From Diploptera punctata (lineage: Eukaryota; Arthropoda; Insecta; Blattodea; Blaberidae): 64,000 nt of DNA. The stretch covers positions 1-64,000 of the forward strand of contig JASPKZ010002337.1 in NCBI GenBank assembly GCA_030220185.1. The letters run 5' to 3'. The position numbers and the translations under genes are program-made. Shown piece by piece: positions 31,036-40,838 of the stretch (within the stretch, counting starts at the first letter, position 1; each line of letters starts with the position of its first letter). Below the pieces are notes generated by a model. The model worked only from the letters and a program-made list of their open reading frames with translations. It was not told the DNA's origin and did no database searches.

Positions 31036-32560
31036 TGAAAGATAGACATATGCAGTCGTGGATATTTTGTAGAATGTTTTTAGATAAGCAATTCTGTGGA
31101 CTTTAATTTTGGTGAAATTGTTGTGGTTTAGGCTGCATAGGCCATTTAAGAGTCGAAAAAGCTACTTTCTTAGTGCACCGTGTCCTTTTTTTTTTTTTAG
31201 TTCTGCCCCTGTAGTACGTATGGTAACATTTTATATACGTTAATTGTCCCAGAAAAATTATATAAATGATGGTGAAAACCCCATGCAAATCGGTGAAGTA
31301 GTTTCAGAGTCCAAAAGGGCAGACTGACTCACACTCATTTTTTATACATAAACAAACTCTCATATCTAGGAAGATATTCGTGTCTCTATATAACTCACTT
31401 GCATCCTGTTTGATACAATGATGATTCATTCCCGTTCATCCTATGCGGGGACATGGGTATTTCCCTAAAGGTTATCCGATCTTAAAGTGATTCTCATCAA
31501 AACAAAACCATGTGACCTGCTCGTTTTTCATTGGTTATGGGCACCGACGTACGATGTAAAAGCAATTAGTACGCGAAAAAGTAGTTTCCTTCATAGAATT
31601 AAAAATATGTTCTTTGAATATAGATGTATGAATGAAAATAATAATATTCAAATATAGAAAATATTCTAAAATATATCTAATCAATAATTGCAACTTAAAA
31701 TAGTTTATTGTACATGAGTCATGCTTCAGTCGATTCTGATGCAACAAAATGACAGTAGATGTCGAGTCTTGTGTTGCTGTGTCGCCACCTAAAGTTCTAA
31801 AACGCAAATCTGACAAACCTTTCACTAGTGATAAAAAAAATGCATTTTTTTAAAATGTAATTCACAATTCAGTGAAAAATCTCACCAACTTTCTTGCAAT
31901 CTACCCCATTCAACGATCACATGTCTTATATACTTCACACGTGCTCCCTGTCAATGTGACAGTAATTGTGGCGTGAATGGCGGAAGGATACATCTGGCGT
32001 TTGTTTTTGTTAGCATGAGTCTAAGAGCGGATAAGGTATAGTGGAATGTTTCTTAATCAGCGAATTATCCGATATTCTTCCATCCGAATAATACCTTATT
32101 CCCTACTATGTGTTCTCGAGGAGATGTTCTAACCACATGTTATTCGTTGACATGTTTAGGGAGATAAGCGTAACATCTAGCGGGCCATTCTTCCATGGTA
32201 ACCATATTATCTCATGAAATTTATGAACTTTAGAACTATTTTCTATATTACTGATGCTGATTATGTTTATTATGATATGAAAAACAATTTTACATTATCC
32301 TTCTGTTGTTTCTTTTCTTTTCAGAGCCGTACAATTGTTGTGTGAATTCTGCATTATCTGTACTGACAAACGTAGGTACTTTTTTTCTTAGCGATTTAAC
32401 TTTTTGTGTATTCTGCACAACTGTAGTGGTTACACTGCTGCGGTTGGTACCGTGTATATTAAGAACTCTTAAATCCAAATGCACATAATAGAAGGATTTT
32501 CAATATTTAAACTTAGTTCAATTTGGCTCTGAGCCCCTCATATTTTATACCAATTATGTT
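31036..32560. other. Spacer, nothing recognised
   Basis: 1.5 kb without a supported feature. Short open frames (e.g. 31825-31535 minus, 96 aa) show no family resemblance. Confidence 0.4.
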
Positions 32561-32563
32561 TAT

Positions 32564-32612
<49 letters not shown>
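32564..32612. repeat. (TA)n(CA)n tract
   Basis: Microsatellite just upstream of a unit D copy. Confidence 0.9.
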
Positions 32613-32843
32613 AGCGTTACTGCTACAAAGTAAATATTCTCTTTAAAAATTTGCTTAACTGTTACGTTGGCCACTAGATTCAGTCGGAACGATTTTCCGC
32701 TACCTCTTGTGTGAATTGAGAATACTACATATATAAGAAAAATGTTTGTGTTGGAATACTTGGGTAGCTCAGGTCGTTAGAGCGCTAAACGTACAGAGTT
32801 TAGAGATTCGGGTTCAAATCCCGATTCAAGCATTCATTTTTCT

Positions 32844-32845
<2 letters not shown>
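32613..32845 (+). mobile_element. tRNA-like unit D, copy 4
   Basis: AGCGTTACTGCTACAAA, GGCCACTAGATTCAGTCGG, CCGCTACCTCTTGTG, TATA box TATATAAG (32730-32737), tRNA-like module from ~32755, tail TTCATTTTTCTTTTC. Same order as the other copies. Confidence 0.82.
32755..32833 (+). ncRNA. tRNA-like sequence in unit D
   Basis: The acceptor arms AATACTTGG / TCAAGCATT pair mostly. The D arm GCTC...GAGC is good. The anticodon stem CTAAAC/GTTTAG is perfect. The T arm TCGGG-TTCAAAT-CCCGA is perfect. The anticodon loop GTACAGA lacks the usual pyrimidine-U start, so function as a tRNA is doubtful. A T-run follows. Confidence 0.55.
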
Positions 32846-32891
<46 letters not shown>

Positions 32892-32905
32892 GTATACATA
32901 TATAT
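32846..32905. repeat. (CA)n(TA)n tract
   Basis: Microsatellite in the tail of unit D copy 4. Confidence 0.9.
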
Positions 32906-32909
32906 ACAT

Positions 32910-33135
32910 ATAACTTGGAGTAGCAAGTTTAAATGAAGATATCCAAAAATACCAACAAGAATGGAAAAATCATCTGAGAAGAATGGCAAGAAATAGACTT
33001 CCAAAATTGGCATTCCAATATACCCCAACTGGACATAGGGACCAAGGAAGACCAAAACATCGGTGGAAAGATCAAGACCATCTTCGCTAGGTTTACCGTA
33101 CAGGCCACATGGCCTAAAACGAATTTGTTCATGAT
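32910..33135 (+). mobile_element. LINE-3 C-terminal fragment
   Basis: 'ASLNEDIQKYQQEWKNHLRR', 'MARNRLPKLAFQYTPTGHRD' and 'GRPKHRWKDQ' match the basic C-terminus of insect endonuclease-reverse transcriptases. It ends in a (GAT)n run. The 5' part is missing. Confidence 0.82.
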
Positions 33136-33149
33136 GATGATGATATATA

Positions 33150-33885
33150 CATATATGATTCTTCTGTGAGCGTGTTTGTGCTCCTCCTAAACGACTGGAC
33201 CGATATTGCTTAAATGTTTTGTGTGTGTCTGATTGGGTACCTGGATGGCTTAGATTGATTCGAAATTGCATCCACTAAAACGATTAGATATAGGAGTTCA
33301 TCTGAAGTGAAATTATAAAAATCGATCTAGCGGTCATATCTCTTTACGTTTCACAACGAAACTCAGTATATTGTATTAAAAAAACCGAGGTAGGTATTAT
33401 CCAAAAATGAGCGAAGTCTGACAATTTGAAGTGGAGTTTTACATGAAACCCGAAATTAAAAACTGCCTAAACGACTGGCCGATTTTGATGATAACTGATA
33501 TAAAGTTAAAAGTAATATATTTAATTCAATTTAAAGAATTGGTACCGTGCATATTACGAACTATACTATTTGTGTGTTTGAGTGTGTCCCTGAATGGTTT
33601 AGATTCATAATTGGACTCGGTAGGTGGCGCTGCAATCGGTTTATAGATTTTTTTTTATATCAGATGTATAGTCATCAGCATTATCGACATATTCCATGCG
33701 AAAACAATGTGACGTCATCATGCATGCTTCTTCAGCCACAACAGATGACAGGGAGGAGTTTTGTTGCGAACTTATTAATTAGTGAATTTTATGGTAAAAA
33801 AAGTAACTCATATTTTTATCGTCCGGCCAGGACGATAAGAATTGAATGTTCGGACAGGACAACGTCTGCCGGGTACGCTAGTTTC
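33150..33885 (+). repeat. Repeat family X, longest copy
   Basis: Begins ATGATTCTTCTGTGAGCGTG; shows CTCCTCCTAAACGACTGG, a second CCTAAACGACTGGCCG block at ~33465, ATGGTTTAGATTCATAATTGG and GGTGGCGCTGCAATCGG, and ends GCCGGGTACGCTAGT. No protein is encoded. The repeated internal block suggests two overlapping copies. Confidence 0.72.
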
Positions 33886-33889
33886 ATAT

Positions 33890-34572
33890 AAGTTATTTAC
33901 ATTTTAACAATATGAAAAAAACTAAAATCAATTTTTTTCACTCCTATACTAATTATGGCCTAATCATCATTCTGTTTTAGGGAAGAAAGTTGAATTTACT
34001 AGGTAGGCCTTGGTATCCACTGACAACGGCACATAATAGTTCAACTTTCTTCTCTAGGGAAACAAAGTAATTGGCTTAATTAATAATGTAAAACTCTTAC
34101 AACGTAATGCAATACAATTTTATTGTATGACACTTATTTCTCACTATGCTGGTAATAGGAAGTGAACCGCAGCATTCGTCGCTTCCTCTACACCATAATT
34201 ATATTAATTTGTAATTAATACGCAGTCTGAAACTGTTTTTTTAATATCTTCCACTAATTCAGACAACAATAAACAACTGCAGTTGTTTATGAACATTTCC
34301 TTGGTATTAAACAATTGAATACTGTTTAAACCAATATATAAATTCACACGAAATTTAAAAATTAAACATAATAATTATTATAAAACATTAATTATTATTA
34401 GTATGGTAGTATACAAAATTATATACGCAATTCGGGAAGTAAGTACATTCATTACCAGTCTCGAACTTACTTGCAAGCCCTAGTTAAAGCTCGGGCTCAA
34501 ACACGTCCTCGACTAGTAATGTACTACTTACTTCCCTTGTTGTGTACAAAACTATTTTTATTTAGAATACAA
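33890..34572. other. AT-rich spacer, nothing recognised
   Basis: No supported feature, apart from possibly being intronic to the candidate exon at 34813. Confidence 0.35.
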
Positions 34573-34573
34573 T

Positions 34574-34791
34574 ATATACGGCACCAAACGGTCCCCGAAA
34601 ACATATGGCCATCGCAATCATCATCATTCATATTCATCTCATTATCATCATCCTTCACCGGTGTGGAAAGCAACGGGAAGCTACCACACCTATAATTCCC
34701 TAGTAAAGCTGCAAAGCATAGCATGAAAATGCTATGATTGCAGTGAAAGACCTGCCTTCGGGCAGAATTACTATGGATGGATATACGGCAC
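34574..34791 (+). mobile_element. SINE-B, 5'-truncated, with perfect TSD
   Basis: The body 34585-34780 holds only the 3' ~195 bp (from CAAACGGTCCCCGAAA to ACTATGGATGG). ATATACGGCAC at 34574-34584 and 34781-34791 is an 11-bp target duplication. 5' truncation with a TSD is the signature of target-primed reverse transcription. Confidence 0.92.
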
Positions 34792-34812
34792 TTGTTTTTA
34801 TCAATATTTCAG

Positions 34813-35140
34813 TTAAAGATTCTTGATTACCATTGTGAAAGTGTTAATGAATTATTATCCAGTATAAAACTTTCAAGTAATATTATAAATCCTATGCAAG
34901 GTGACATGTTTAAGCCTGATACTACGTGTAAAGCTCATAAAAAAGCTCATGTTCTTGTGCTTTATGAGCCGTGGCAATCTGGTTGGATACACAACACAGG
35001 TTTATGCCGACATTTTCCCAAGCCTCCTTTAATAGATGTTCCTACACACTGGATTGAAATGAACAATAATTTACGATCCTTGCGTGCATCTTTCAATATT
35101 TACAATCAGCATTTTCAAGTCATACAGACTAGAAGAAAAA
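34813..35140 (+). other. Candidate host-gene exon or gene fragment, unidentified
   Basis: A pyrimidine-rich tract TTGTTTTTATCAATATTTCAG (34792-34812) looks like a 3' splice site. It is followed by about 109 open codons with ordinary protein composition: 'LKILDYHCESVNELLSSIKL', 'VLVLYEPWQSGWIHNTGLC', 'PLIDVPTHWIEMNNNLRSL'. This is unlike any TE frame in the window, and no repeat partner is visible. I do not recognise the family. No convincing donor was found; the frame runs into an A-run and a minus SINE-B at ~35157, so it may be an exon truncated by the insertion, or a gene fragment. Confidence 0.45.
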
Positions 35141-35156
35141 AAAAATATATATATAT

Positions 35157-35495
35157 ATCCATCCATAGTAATTCTGCCCGAATACACGTCCTTCACTGCA
35201 ATCATAGCATTTTCATGCTATCCTTGCTGTTTACTAGGGAATTGTAGGTGTGATAGCTTCCCGTTGCTTTCCACGCCGGTGAAGGATGATGATGATAATG
35301 ATAAGGATGATGATGATGATGACAGCCATATGATTTCGGGGACCATTTGGGCCTTAAAGTTTTCTCTGACATCTGTCTTACAGGTGAGGAAAAACCCCGA
35401 TAAAAACCTCACCCAGAAAAACTGTCCCGATCGGGGATCGAATCCGGGCCCGCTGCGTGGCAACGCAGCACGCTACCTCGAGACCACAGCGGTGG

Positions 35496-35498
<3 letters not shown>
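35157..35498 (-). mobile_element. SINE-B copy (minus)
   Basis: Full-length minus copy: head GTCCACCGCTGTGGTCTCG, B box region GGATTCGATCCCCG, 3' end ACTATGGATGGATAT. It forms a second head-to-head pair with the copy at 35597. Confidence 0.93.
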
Positions 35499-35530
<32 letters not shown>

Positions 35531-35596
35531 CTTCTGTACGTGTGTTTGTCATTGAACTCCCTTCTATCCGACTGGATCGATTCTCATAACATATAT
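35499..35596. repeat. (TA)n plus family X scrap between inverted SINE-B copies
   Basis: TA run, then ATAATTCTTCTGTACG TGTG and ATCCGACTGGATCG (family X start). Confidence 0.7.
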
Positions 35597-35930
35597 TGTC
35601 CACCGCGGTGCTCTCGAGGTAGCGTGCTGCCTTGTCACGCAGCGGGCCCGAGTTCGATCCCCGGTTGGGGCAGTTTTTCTGGGTGACGTTCTTATCGGGG
35701 TTTTTCCTCGCCTGTAAGACAAATGTCAGGAAAACTTTAAAGCCCAAACGGTCCCCGAAATCATATGGCCATCATCATCATCCTTATCATTATCATCATC
35801 ATCATCCTTCAACGGCGTGGAAAGCAACGGGAAGCTTCCACACCTACAATTCCCTAGTAAAGCTGCAAGCATAGCATGAAAATGCTATGATTGCAGCGAA
35901 GGACCTGCCTTCGGGCAGAATATTATGGAT
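35597..35930 (+). mobile_element. SINE-B copy (plus)
   Basis: Full-length copy from TGTCCACCGCGGTGCTCTCG to ATATTATGGATAT, with B box GAGTTCGATCCCCGG. Confidence 0.93.
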
Positions 35931-35950
35931 ATATATATATATATTGTATT

Positions 35951-36350
35951 GTAAGCCCTTGTTTTTCCCTTTACAGAGATTTAGGCGCTCTCCCCCTACA
36001 GGGAAGAATTTCAATCATGTATTTATTTAGTTACACTTGTTTTCGTATAGATGTCATTTTGAGTGGTCCGTGGTCAGCGTTCCGCCTCATACTGACATCT
36101 AGGAAACCAAGGTAGTACTAGGACGGGAAAATTCGGTAAATTTTGCTTAGAGGCCTTTTCATTTAGGCTTAAGGATTTTTTTACCAGCCTGAAAATCTTC
36201 AGACTCGGGACCCACGGCTTAAAGTCCCTCCCGGAGGACTTGCTCCTTGAATTTTTCCATCCTAAAAAATCCATCGACCCCGGCCGGGTTTGAACCCGCT
36301 ATCCTTGGGACCAGAGGCAAGGAACATAACCACTAGTCCACCGCGGCCGA
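35951..36350 (-). mobile_element. SINE-A copy (minus), near full length
   Basis: Read on the minus strand it matches 3399-3799: TCGGCCGCGGTGGACTAG, GGGTTCAAACCCGG, GGTTTCCTAGATGTCAGTAT, TTCTTCCCTGTAGGGGG, and end GGGCTTACAA. No clear TSD; (TA)n flanks the head. Confidence 0.92.
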
Positions 36351-36374
36351 TATATATATATATATATATATATA

Positions 36375-36548
36375 TATGACAGGGGGCATGCCGTAGCGTA
36401 GTTGGTTAAGACAATACGCTACCAACCGGAAGATCGAGGGTTCGAGTTTCGGTGGGGCCAGATTTTTGAATTGATCCAAACTTTCTGGTGGCACCATGAC
36501 TCTGAGGCGGATTCAGTCTCTTACGGAAATGAGTACGAGATGTTTGTT
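36375..36548 (+). mobile_element. SINE-E 5' fragment
   Basis: GGGGGCATGCCGTAGCGTAG, then TTGGTTAAGACAATACGC and GGGTTCGAGTTTCGG, match the SINE-E head at 19546. It is cut off at ~36548. Confidence 0.87.
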
Positions 36549-36559
36549 ATTCAGATGAA

Positions 36560-36706
36560 ACTCCTACACCTACTGGTTTTAGAGGGTCTAATTCTGAATC
36601 TAAATCATCGATGGACCATATCAGACACGCACAAAAATGTAATCAGAATCGATCCAGTCGTTTAGGAGGAGTTCAGTATCAAACAGACGTACAGGAGACA
36701 TATTTA
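36560..36706 (-). repeat. Repeat family X fragment (minus)
   Basis: GAATCTAAATCAT, CCAGTCGTTTAGGAGGAG and ACAGACGTACAGGA are the reverse complement of family X. Confidence 0.7.
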
Positions 36707-36708
36707 TA

Positions 36709-37021
36709 TTCCACCGCTGTGGTCTAGAAGTAGCCGTGCTTCCTTGTCATCGCAGCGGGCCCGGGTTCGATTTCCGGTCGGGACAGGCTCCTGGGTTTCT
36801 TTGGGGTTTTTCCTCACCTGTAAGATAAATGTCAGGAAACGTAGGGCCCAATGGTCCCCGAAAATCATCCGGTTACTCATCATTAACATTATCATCATCC
36901 TTCATCGGTGTGGAAAGTAACGGGAAGCTACCACACCTAACATTCCCTAGTAAAGCTGCAAAGCATAGCTTGAAAATGCTATGATTGAAGTGAAAGACCT
37001 GCCCTCGGGCAGAATTACTTG

Positions 37022-37024
<3 letters not shown>
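36709..37024 (+). mobile_element. SINE-B copy (plus)
   Basis: Full-length: TCCACCGCTGTGGTCTAGAAG, B box GGGTTCGATTTCCGG, CCTCACCTGTAAGATAAATG, 3' end AGAATTACTTGGATG into (TA)n. Confidence 0.92.
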
Positions 37025-37059
<35 letters not shown>

Positions 37060-37093
37060 AGTATATTATTACCAAACATCAACTTATTTTAAC

Positions 37094-37188
37094 GGACTGT
37101 CAACAGCACGTACGGCTCTCTGCCCGTGAGACCCATATTTGTAAATAACATTGCATGTATCTTACTTTTAGCCTAATAAAGTCCTTAC
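37094..37188 (+). mobile_element. LINE-4 3'-UTR tail
   Basis: GACTGTCAACAGCACGTACG, GCCCGTGAGACCCATATTTG and CTAATAAAGTCCTTA match 38640-38730. Only the terminal ~95 bp are present, and they run into the ATGC/ATGT microsatellite. Confidence 0.85.
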
Positions 37189-37389
37189 GTATGCATGCGC
37201 GTATGCATGCGCGTATGCATTCGCGTATGCACGCATGCACGCATGTACGCATGTATGCATGTATGCATGTATGCATGTATGCATGTATGCATGTATGTAT
37301 GTATGTATGTATGTATGTATGTATGTATGTATGCATGTATGCATGTATGCATGTATGTATGTATGCATGTATGTATGCATGCATGCATG

Positions 37390-37424
<35 letters not shown>

Positions 37425-37428
37425 TATA
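37189..37428. repeat. (ATGC/ATGT)n plus (TA)n(TG)n microsatellite
   Basis: Compound CGTATGCATG, ATGTATGC and ATGT repeats followed by TA and TG. Met/His/Cys-rich frames on both strands are artefacts. Confidence 0.95.
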
Positions 37429-37800
37429 TTGCAGATTTTCGCGGATATAAGTATGAATAAGAAAGTTTTCTTGGGTTATCCGCGTCTTGGATTCAAGTTC
37501 GGCCTCTGGCCACTGGTTCCGACGTTTCGGCATGATCCCACATGCCATTATCAAGGAATGATAAGTTCGAGTCACAGGTTTAGGTCTTATATAATAAAAT
37601 ACATAGAGTTTTCGCTGTCTTCGGAAATGGGCCACAGCGAAAACTCTATGTAATTTATTATATAAGACCTAAACCTGTGACTCGAACTTATCATTCCTTG
37701 ATAATGGCATGTGGGATCATGCCGAAACGTCGGAATCAGTGGCCAGAGGTCGAACTTGAATCCAAGACGCGGAAAACCCAATAAAACTTTTATATTCACA
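37421..37800. mobile_element. Foldback element FB2, long palindrome
   Basis: The left arm (~37455-37618) and right arm (~37630-37797) are reverse complements. The inner ~80 bp (CCACATGCCATTATCAAGG through GTTTTCGCTGT) is nearly perfect. The outer half is shared with FB1 (CCGCGTCTTGGATTCAA, GGCCTCTGGCCACTG, GACGTTTCGGCATGATC). The loop is only ~11 bp. No protein is encoded. Confidence 0.92.
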
Positions 37801-37839
37801 TATTATAAAGGTAAATTTTGAAGAGCATTTTAAATAAAA

Positions 37840-38735
37840 TCAGCAAATAAATAAATTATAAATAAGAGATGGCGTAGAGGGGACTTGCCGCTATGCCCTT
37901 AAGGATTGGTTGCCCCTGCCCATATCTTGAAAAAATTCCCGCGCTCATTATTTCAGAAAAATTCATAACATTAGAGTAAGAAATGTTATATGTCACAAAA
38001 CTATTTTTAACATTTTGATACAGTGCAAAATTTTAAGCATAACAACTGATACAAAATGACCGTAAAGTTAATTTTATGAAAAAGAATGGTTAGAAACTTA
38101 GAGGGTGTAGATAGGAATTCGAATTCAAAATACGGTGTACTTGATCACCCTTTTGCACCCCCACTGGTGACGCCTGTGTTTGAAGATGAGATACATATAT
38201 TAGGAAAATGTAATGATTTAGAATATTGGAGACGTCAGTTATTACCGGAAAGATTTCTAAATTCAAATCGGGAAAGATTGGCATGCTACGAGTTATTGGT
38301 AAATCCAGAAAATTGGATAAACCTCGGTAAATTTCTGGACAAAACGCGGAAAATAAGGACAACACTCATTCATGATAAATATATGTTATCAAAATGCAAT
38401 ACCATTAATTCTTAACAATTATATATAAATTAATTAGTGTATAATGCTATTGTGTTATTATTTAATTGTAATATTATTGTGTTTTCTTTATGTAATTGTA
38501 ATGTTAATGTTTTTTTAGTGTATAATGCTATTGTGTTATTATTTAATTGTAATATTATTGTGTTTTCTTTATGTAATTGTAATGTTATTGATTTTGTTGT
38601 TGTTTATTTTTCTTTACACTATTACTTTATTGTAACGGGCTGTCAACAGCACGTACGGCTTATGCCCGTGCGACCCATATTTGTAAATAATATTGTAAAT
38701 ATCTTACTTTTTGTCTAATAAAGTCCTACTACTAC
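37840..38735 (+). mobile_element. LINE-4 3' portion
   Basis: A 110-codon C-terminal frame at 38086-38415, a long AT-rich 3' UTR with an 81-bp tandem duplication (units start at 38436 and 38517), GGGCTGTCAACAGCACGTACG, and AATAAAGTCC then (CTA)n as the tail. The 5' boundary is uncertain. Confidence 0.7.
38086..38415 (+). pseudogene. LINE-4 ORF C-terminal fragment (tentative)
   Basis: The frame includes 'VFEDEIHILGKCNDLEYWRR' and 'LVNPENWINLGKFLDKTRKI'. 'DE.H.L..C' resembles the zinc-knuckle-like Cys/His tail of some non-LTR ORF2 proteins, and 'L.KFL..A...R' is common in their C-termini. Its placement just before a LINE-type 3' UTR supports this. The rest of the ORF is missing. Confidence 0.55.
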
Positions 38736-38756
38736 TACTACTACTTTGTTAATATA

Positions 38757-39065
38757 TACTTTAGAACAAGTCTTAAGATATTTTCTTCCAAGCTGTCACA
38801 AATATATCTCCCCAAGCCGCCCCTAATGGAGAGATCATTGAACAAAGTCAACATGCCAGCAAAACCCTCATTAGTGTCAGTCACTAAAATTTTGTGAGTT
38901 AGTCAGTGATTCCCTTTGAAGTTTATTTACTCACTTTTCTCAGTATTTGTTCGTATAATAAGAAAGAAGGCAACTCAGTCAACAATGTTTTCGCCACGTG
39001 CATACAAGGGTGTGAATTGGGTATAACTAATGGAAAGGAAGCGCTTGAAAGGACATATTTAAATT
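38757..39065 (+). repeat. Dispersed repeat R4, copy 2
   Basis: Direct partner of 17325-17740, lacking ~90 bp present in that copy. Confidence 0.75.
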
Positions 39066-39100
39066 AATATTGGGAAGTAAACATTATGAGGTTATATCAT

Positions 39101-39313
39101 TAATAGTGAGTGGAGAACATATTTTTAACGATTCGCCTCATATAATTTCAAATTTCTTTGAAATCGGCGGTTTCAGACAATATCTTTTCCCTCTTCAGTC
39201 ATGTGGAAGCCATGACTGAGGAGGGACAAGATATTGTCTGAAACCGCCGGTATGAAAGAAATTTGAAATTGTATGAGGTGAGTCGTTAAAAATATGTTCT
39301 CCACTCACTATTA
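39101..39313. mobile_element. Foldback element FB3
   Basis: Nearly perfect arms: TAATAGTGAGTGGAGAACAT and TTCAAATTTCTTT, CGGCGGTTTCAGACAATATC, CAGTCATG on the left, and their reverse complements on the right. The loop is only ~6 bp (TGGAAG). Unrelated in sequence to FB1/FB2. Confidence 0.92.
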
Positions 39314-39314
39314 A

Positions 39315-39784
39315 TTGAAAGAACATATTAAGATTTGTCTTCCACTATGACTATAAGTTATAACTAAATAGCCTTCTTCACTGCATAAAAATTGACGAAA
39401 TGTATCAGACAATACGACTAGTAGCTATACTAAACTTTGAACTTTGTTGAGGAAAGTTTTCACAGCTGAGTTGACAGTTTGATTCAGGTTTGAAATAAGG
39501 AAACAGTGGGTTTGTTTTTTGAAAGTTTGGTGACCTGAAAACACTTGGTGGTGAAGTGACACGTCAGATGTTAAGATATTTATGTCTCTGCTTGACTGCT
39601 TTATCATCAGAGCAAACCACTTGCTGTACTTTGTTTCATTATTGTTACTCTCCCAAGATGTTGTCTTGTAGCTTTATCTCACGCGGGTGACAGGTGGCAG
39701 TGGTATCTAGTATTACTCAAAACAAGATAAAATGATCCTTAAATTAGTCTGGTTCTCTTTGTTTCTGGTACTTTGAGGTTGATA
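39315..39784. other. Spacer, nothing recognised
   Basis: No supported feature. Confidence 0.4.
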
Positions 39785-39890
39785 AGAGCCCGGATTTGTA
39801 TGCGAAATTCATGTTTTGCTTTACGCATTAAAAGTTATGCGGAAATAATTTACTTGTTATGTTGTTCCTTCACAAACAATTTGAGTGGTT

Positions 39891-40063
39891 ATGATGATCT
39901 TGATGAAGATTTTCGGGCTGTAGGCTTGTAGTTTCCCGACGTTTCGCCAGACGCAGTGAGACAACCCTTGAAAATGCCAGACGCAGTCTCTGGCGAAACG
40001 TCGGGGAACTACAAGCCTCACGACCACGGCCTACAGCCCGAAAATCTTCATCAAGATCATCAT
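39891..40063. mobile_element. Foldback element FB4
   Basis: The arms ATGATGATCTTGATGAAGAT, TTTCGGGCTGTAGGC and CCCGACGTTTCGCCAGA pair with the right arm. The right arm contains ~13 extra bases (around CCTCACGACCACG) absent from the left. A direct repeat, GCCAGACGCAGT, lies in the loop. Confidence 0.88.
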
Positions 40064-40482
40064 AGCAACTCCGGCCGTGAAAGTCTACGTGAATACAAAT
40101 TTGAGCGGTATGTGATAATGCATAGAAATGCATATTCCGGAGAAAAAAATTGCTTATTTTAGATTCCTAATGCATAAATACACATTTTACTCCTAAATGT
40201 GGTATTAAATTATAATTTTCCCTTCAGCTAATTAGTAGTAATTAATTAAATTTTAATTATTTTTTCAATTAATGAAGTCTCTGCAATCCATTGGATATAA
40301 GCGTAACGTGTATATTAACATATGTGTAAGAGGGGAATACCCGTGGGTCTTGAGAAATAATAGTACGATATTGCTAAAATCACATTTAATAAGCTTAGTG
40401 AAGTATTTAATAAAAATCCTGGCCACAATAGAATTTGTCAAATTAGCAAAATGCTCTCTGGTGATGGTGAAAAACTGTAACC

Positions 40483-40656
40483 ATGGATGAATTCACTGAA
40501 GAAGAATTGTGGTGTTTTTCATATGCCCCTATGACATTATGTGATGTAGAAAGGGCATTTTTATTATATAAACCCTTCTTCACTGACAGTACGAAGGAGT
40601 TTCACTCAAGAAAATCTCATGAAAACCTTCCTTTGTACTGTAATAGTCAGGAATAA
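40483..40656 (+). pseudogene. hAT-type C-terminal fragment (CGGBP1-like)
   Basis: A 57-codon frame from ATG: 'MDEFTEEELWCFSYAPMTLC', 'DVERAFLLYKPFFTD', 'HSRKSHENLPLYC'. The 'YAP(M/I)TSCDVERSFS.YK..L.D.R..F...NL' block is the dimerisation region shared by CGGBP1-like proteins and related hAT transposases. Upstream, in another frame, 'NPGHNRICQISKMLSGDGEK' continues the same protein. The BED finger and catalytic core are absent, so this is a remnant. Confidence 0.72.
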
Positions 40657-40838
40657 GCTAAGATTACCCACAAACCAAATAGTATATTTGATTTCATTAC
40701 AATCTGTTTTTGCATATTTACGGTGCATATTTTCTACATTTTTCATGCATATTTGCATGTATATTTAGTATTTTATTCTGCATACAAATCTGGGCTCTAA
40801 TAATGAAGCAATTATAATGAGTAAAATTAAATATTATA

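Larger units (their letters stand above)
39785..40798 (+). mobile_element. hAT-like element, non-autonomous, with nested foldback
   Basis: The termini AGAGCCCGGATTTGTATGCG (left) and AGAGCCCAGATTTGTATGCA (right, read inward) are inverted. The interior carries a short hAT/CGGBP1-like C-terminal frame (40483-40656) and several ATGCATA subterminal motifs. FB4 (39891-40063) interrupts the left side. A clear 8-bp TSD is not visible. Confidence 0.72.

Noticed and set aside
35084..35686. 200-aa plus-strand frame
   Set aside because: Runs through the minus and plus SINE-B pair; not a gene.
37189..37428. Possible CRISPR-like array
   Set aside because: Simple tetranucleotide repeat without spacers; the window is eukaryotic.
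37100..37653. Met/Cys/His-rich proteins on both strands
   Set aside because: Frames of the ATGC/ATGT microsatellite; multiple overlapping frames are open only because the repeat lacks stops.
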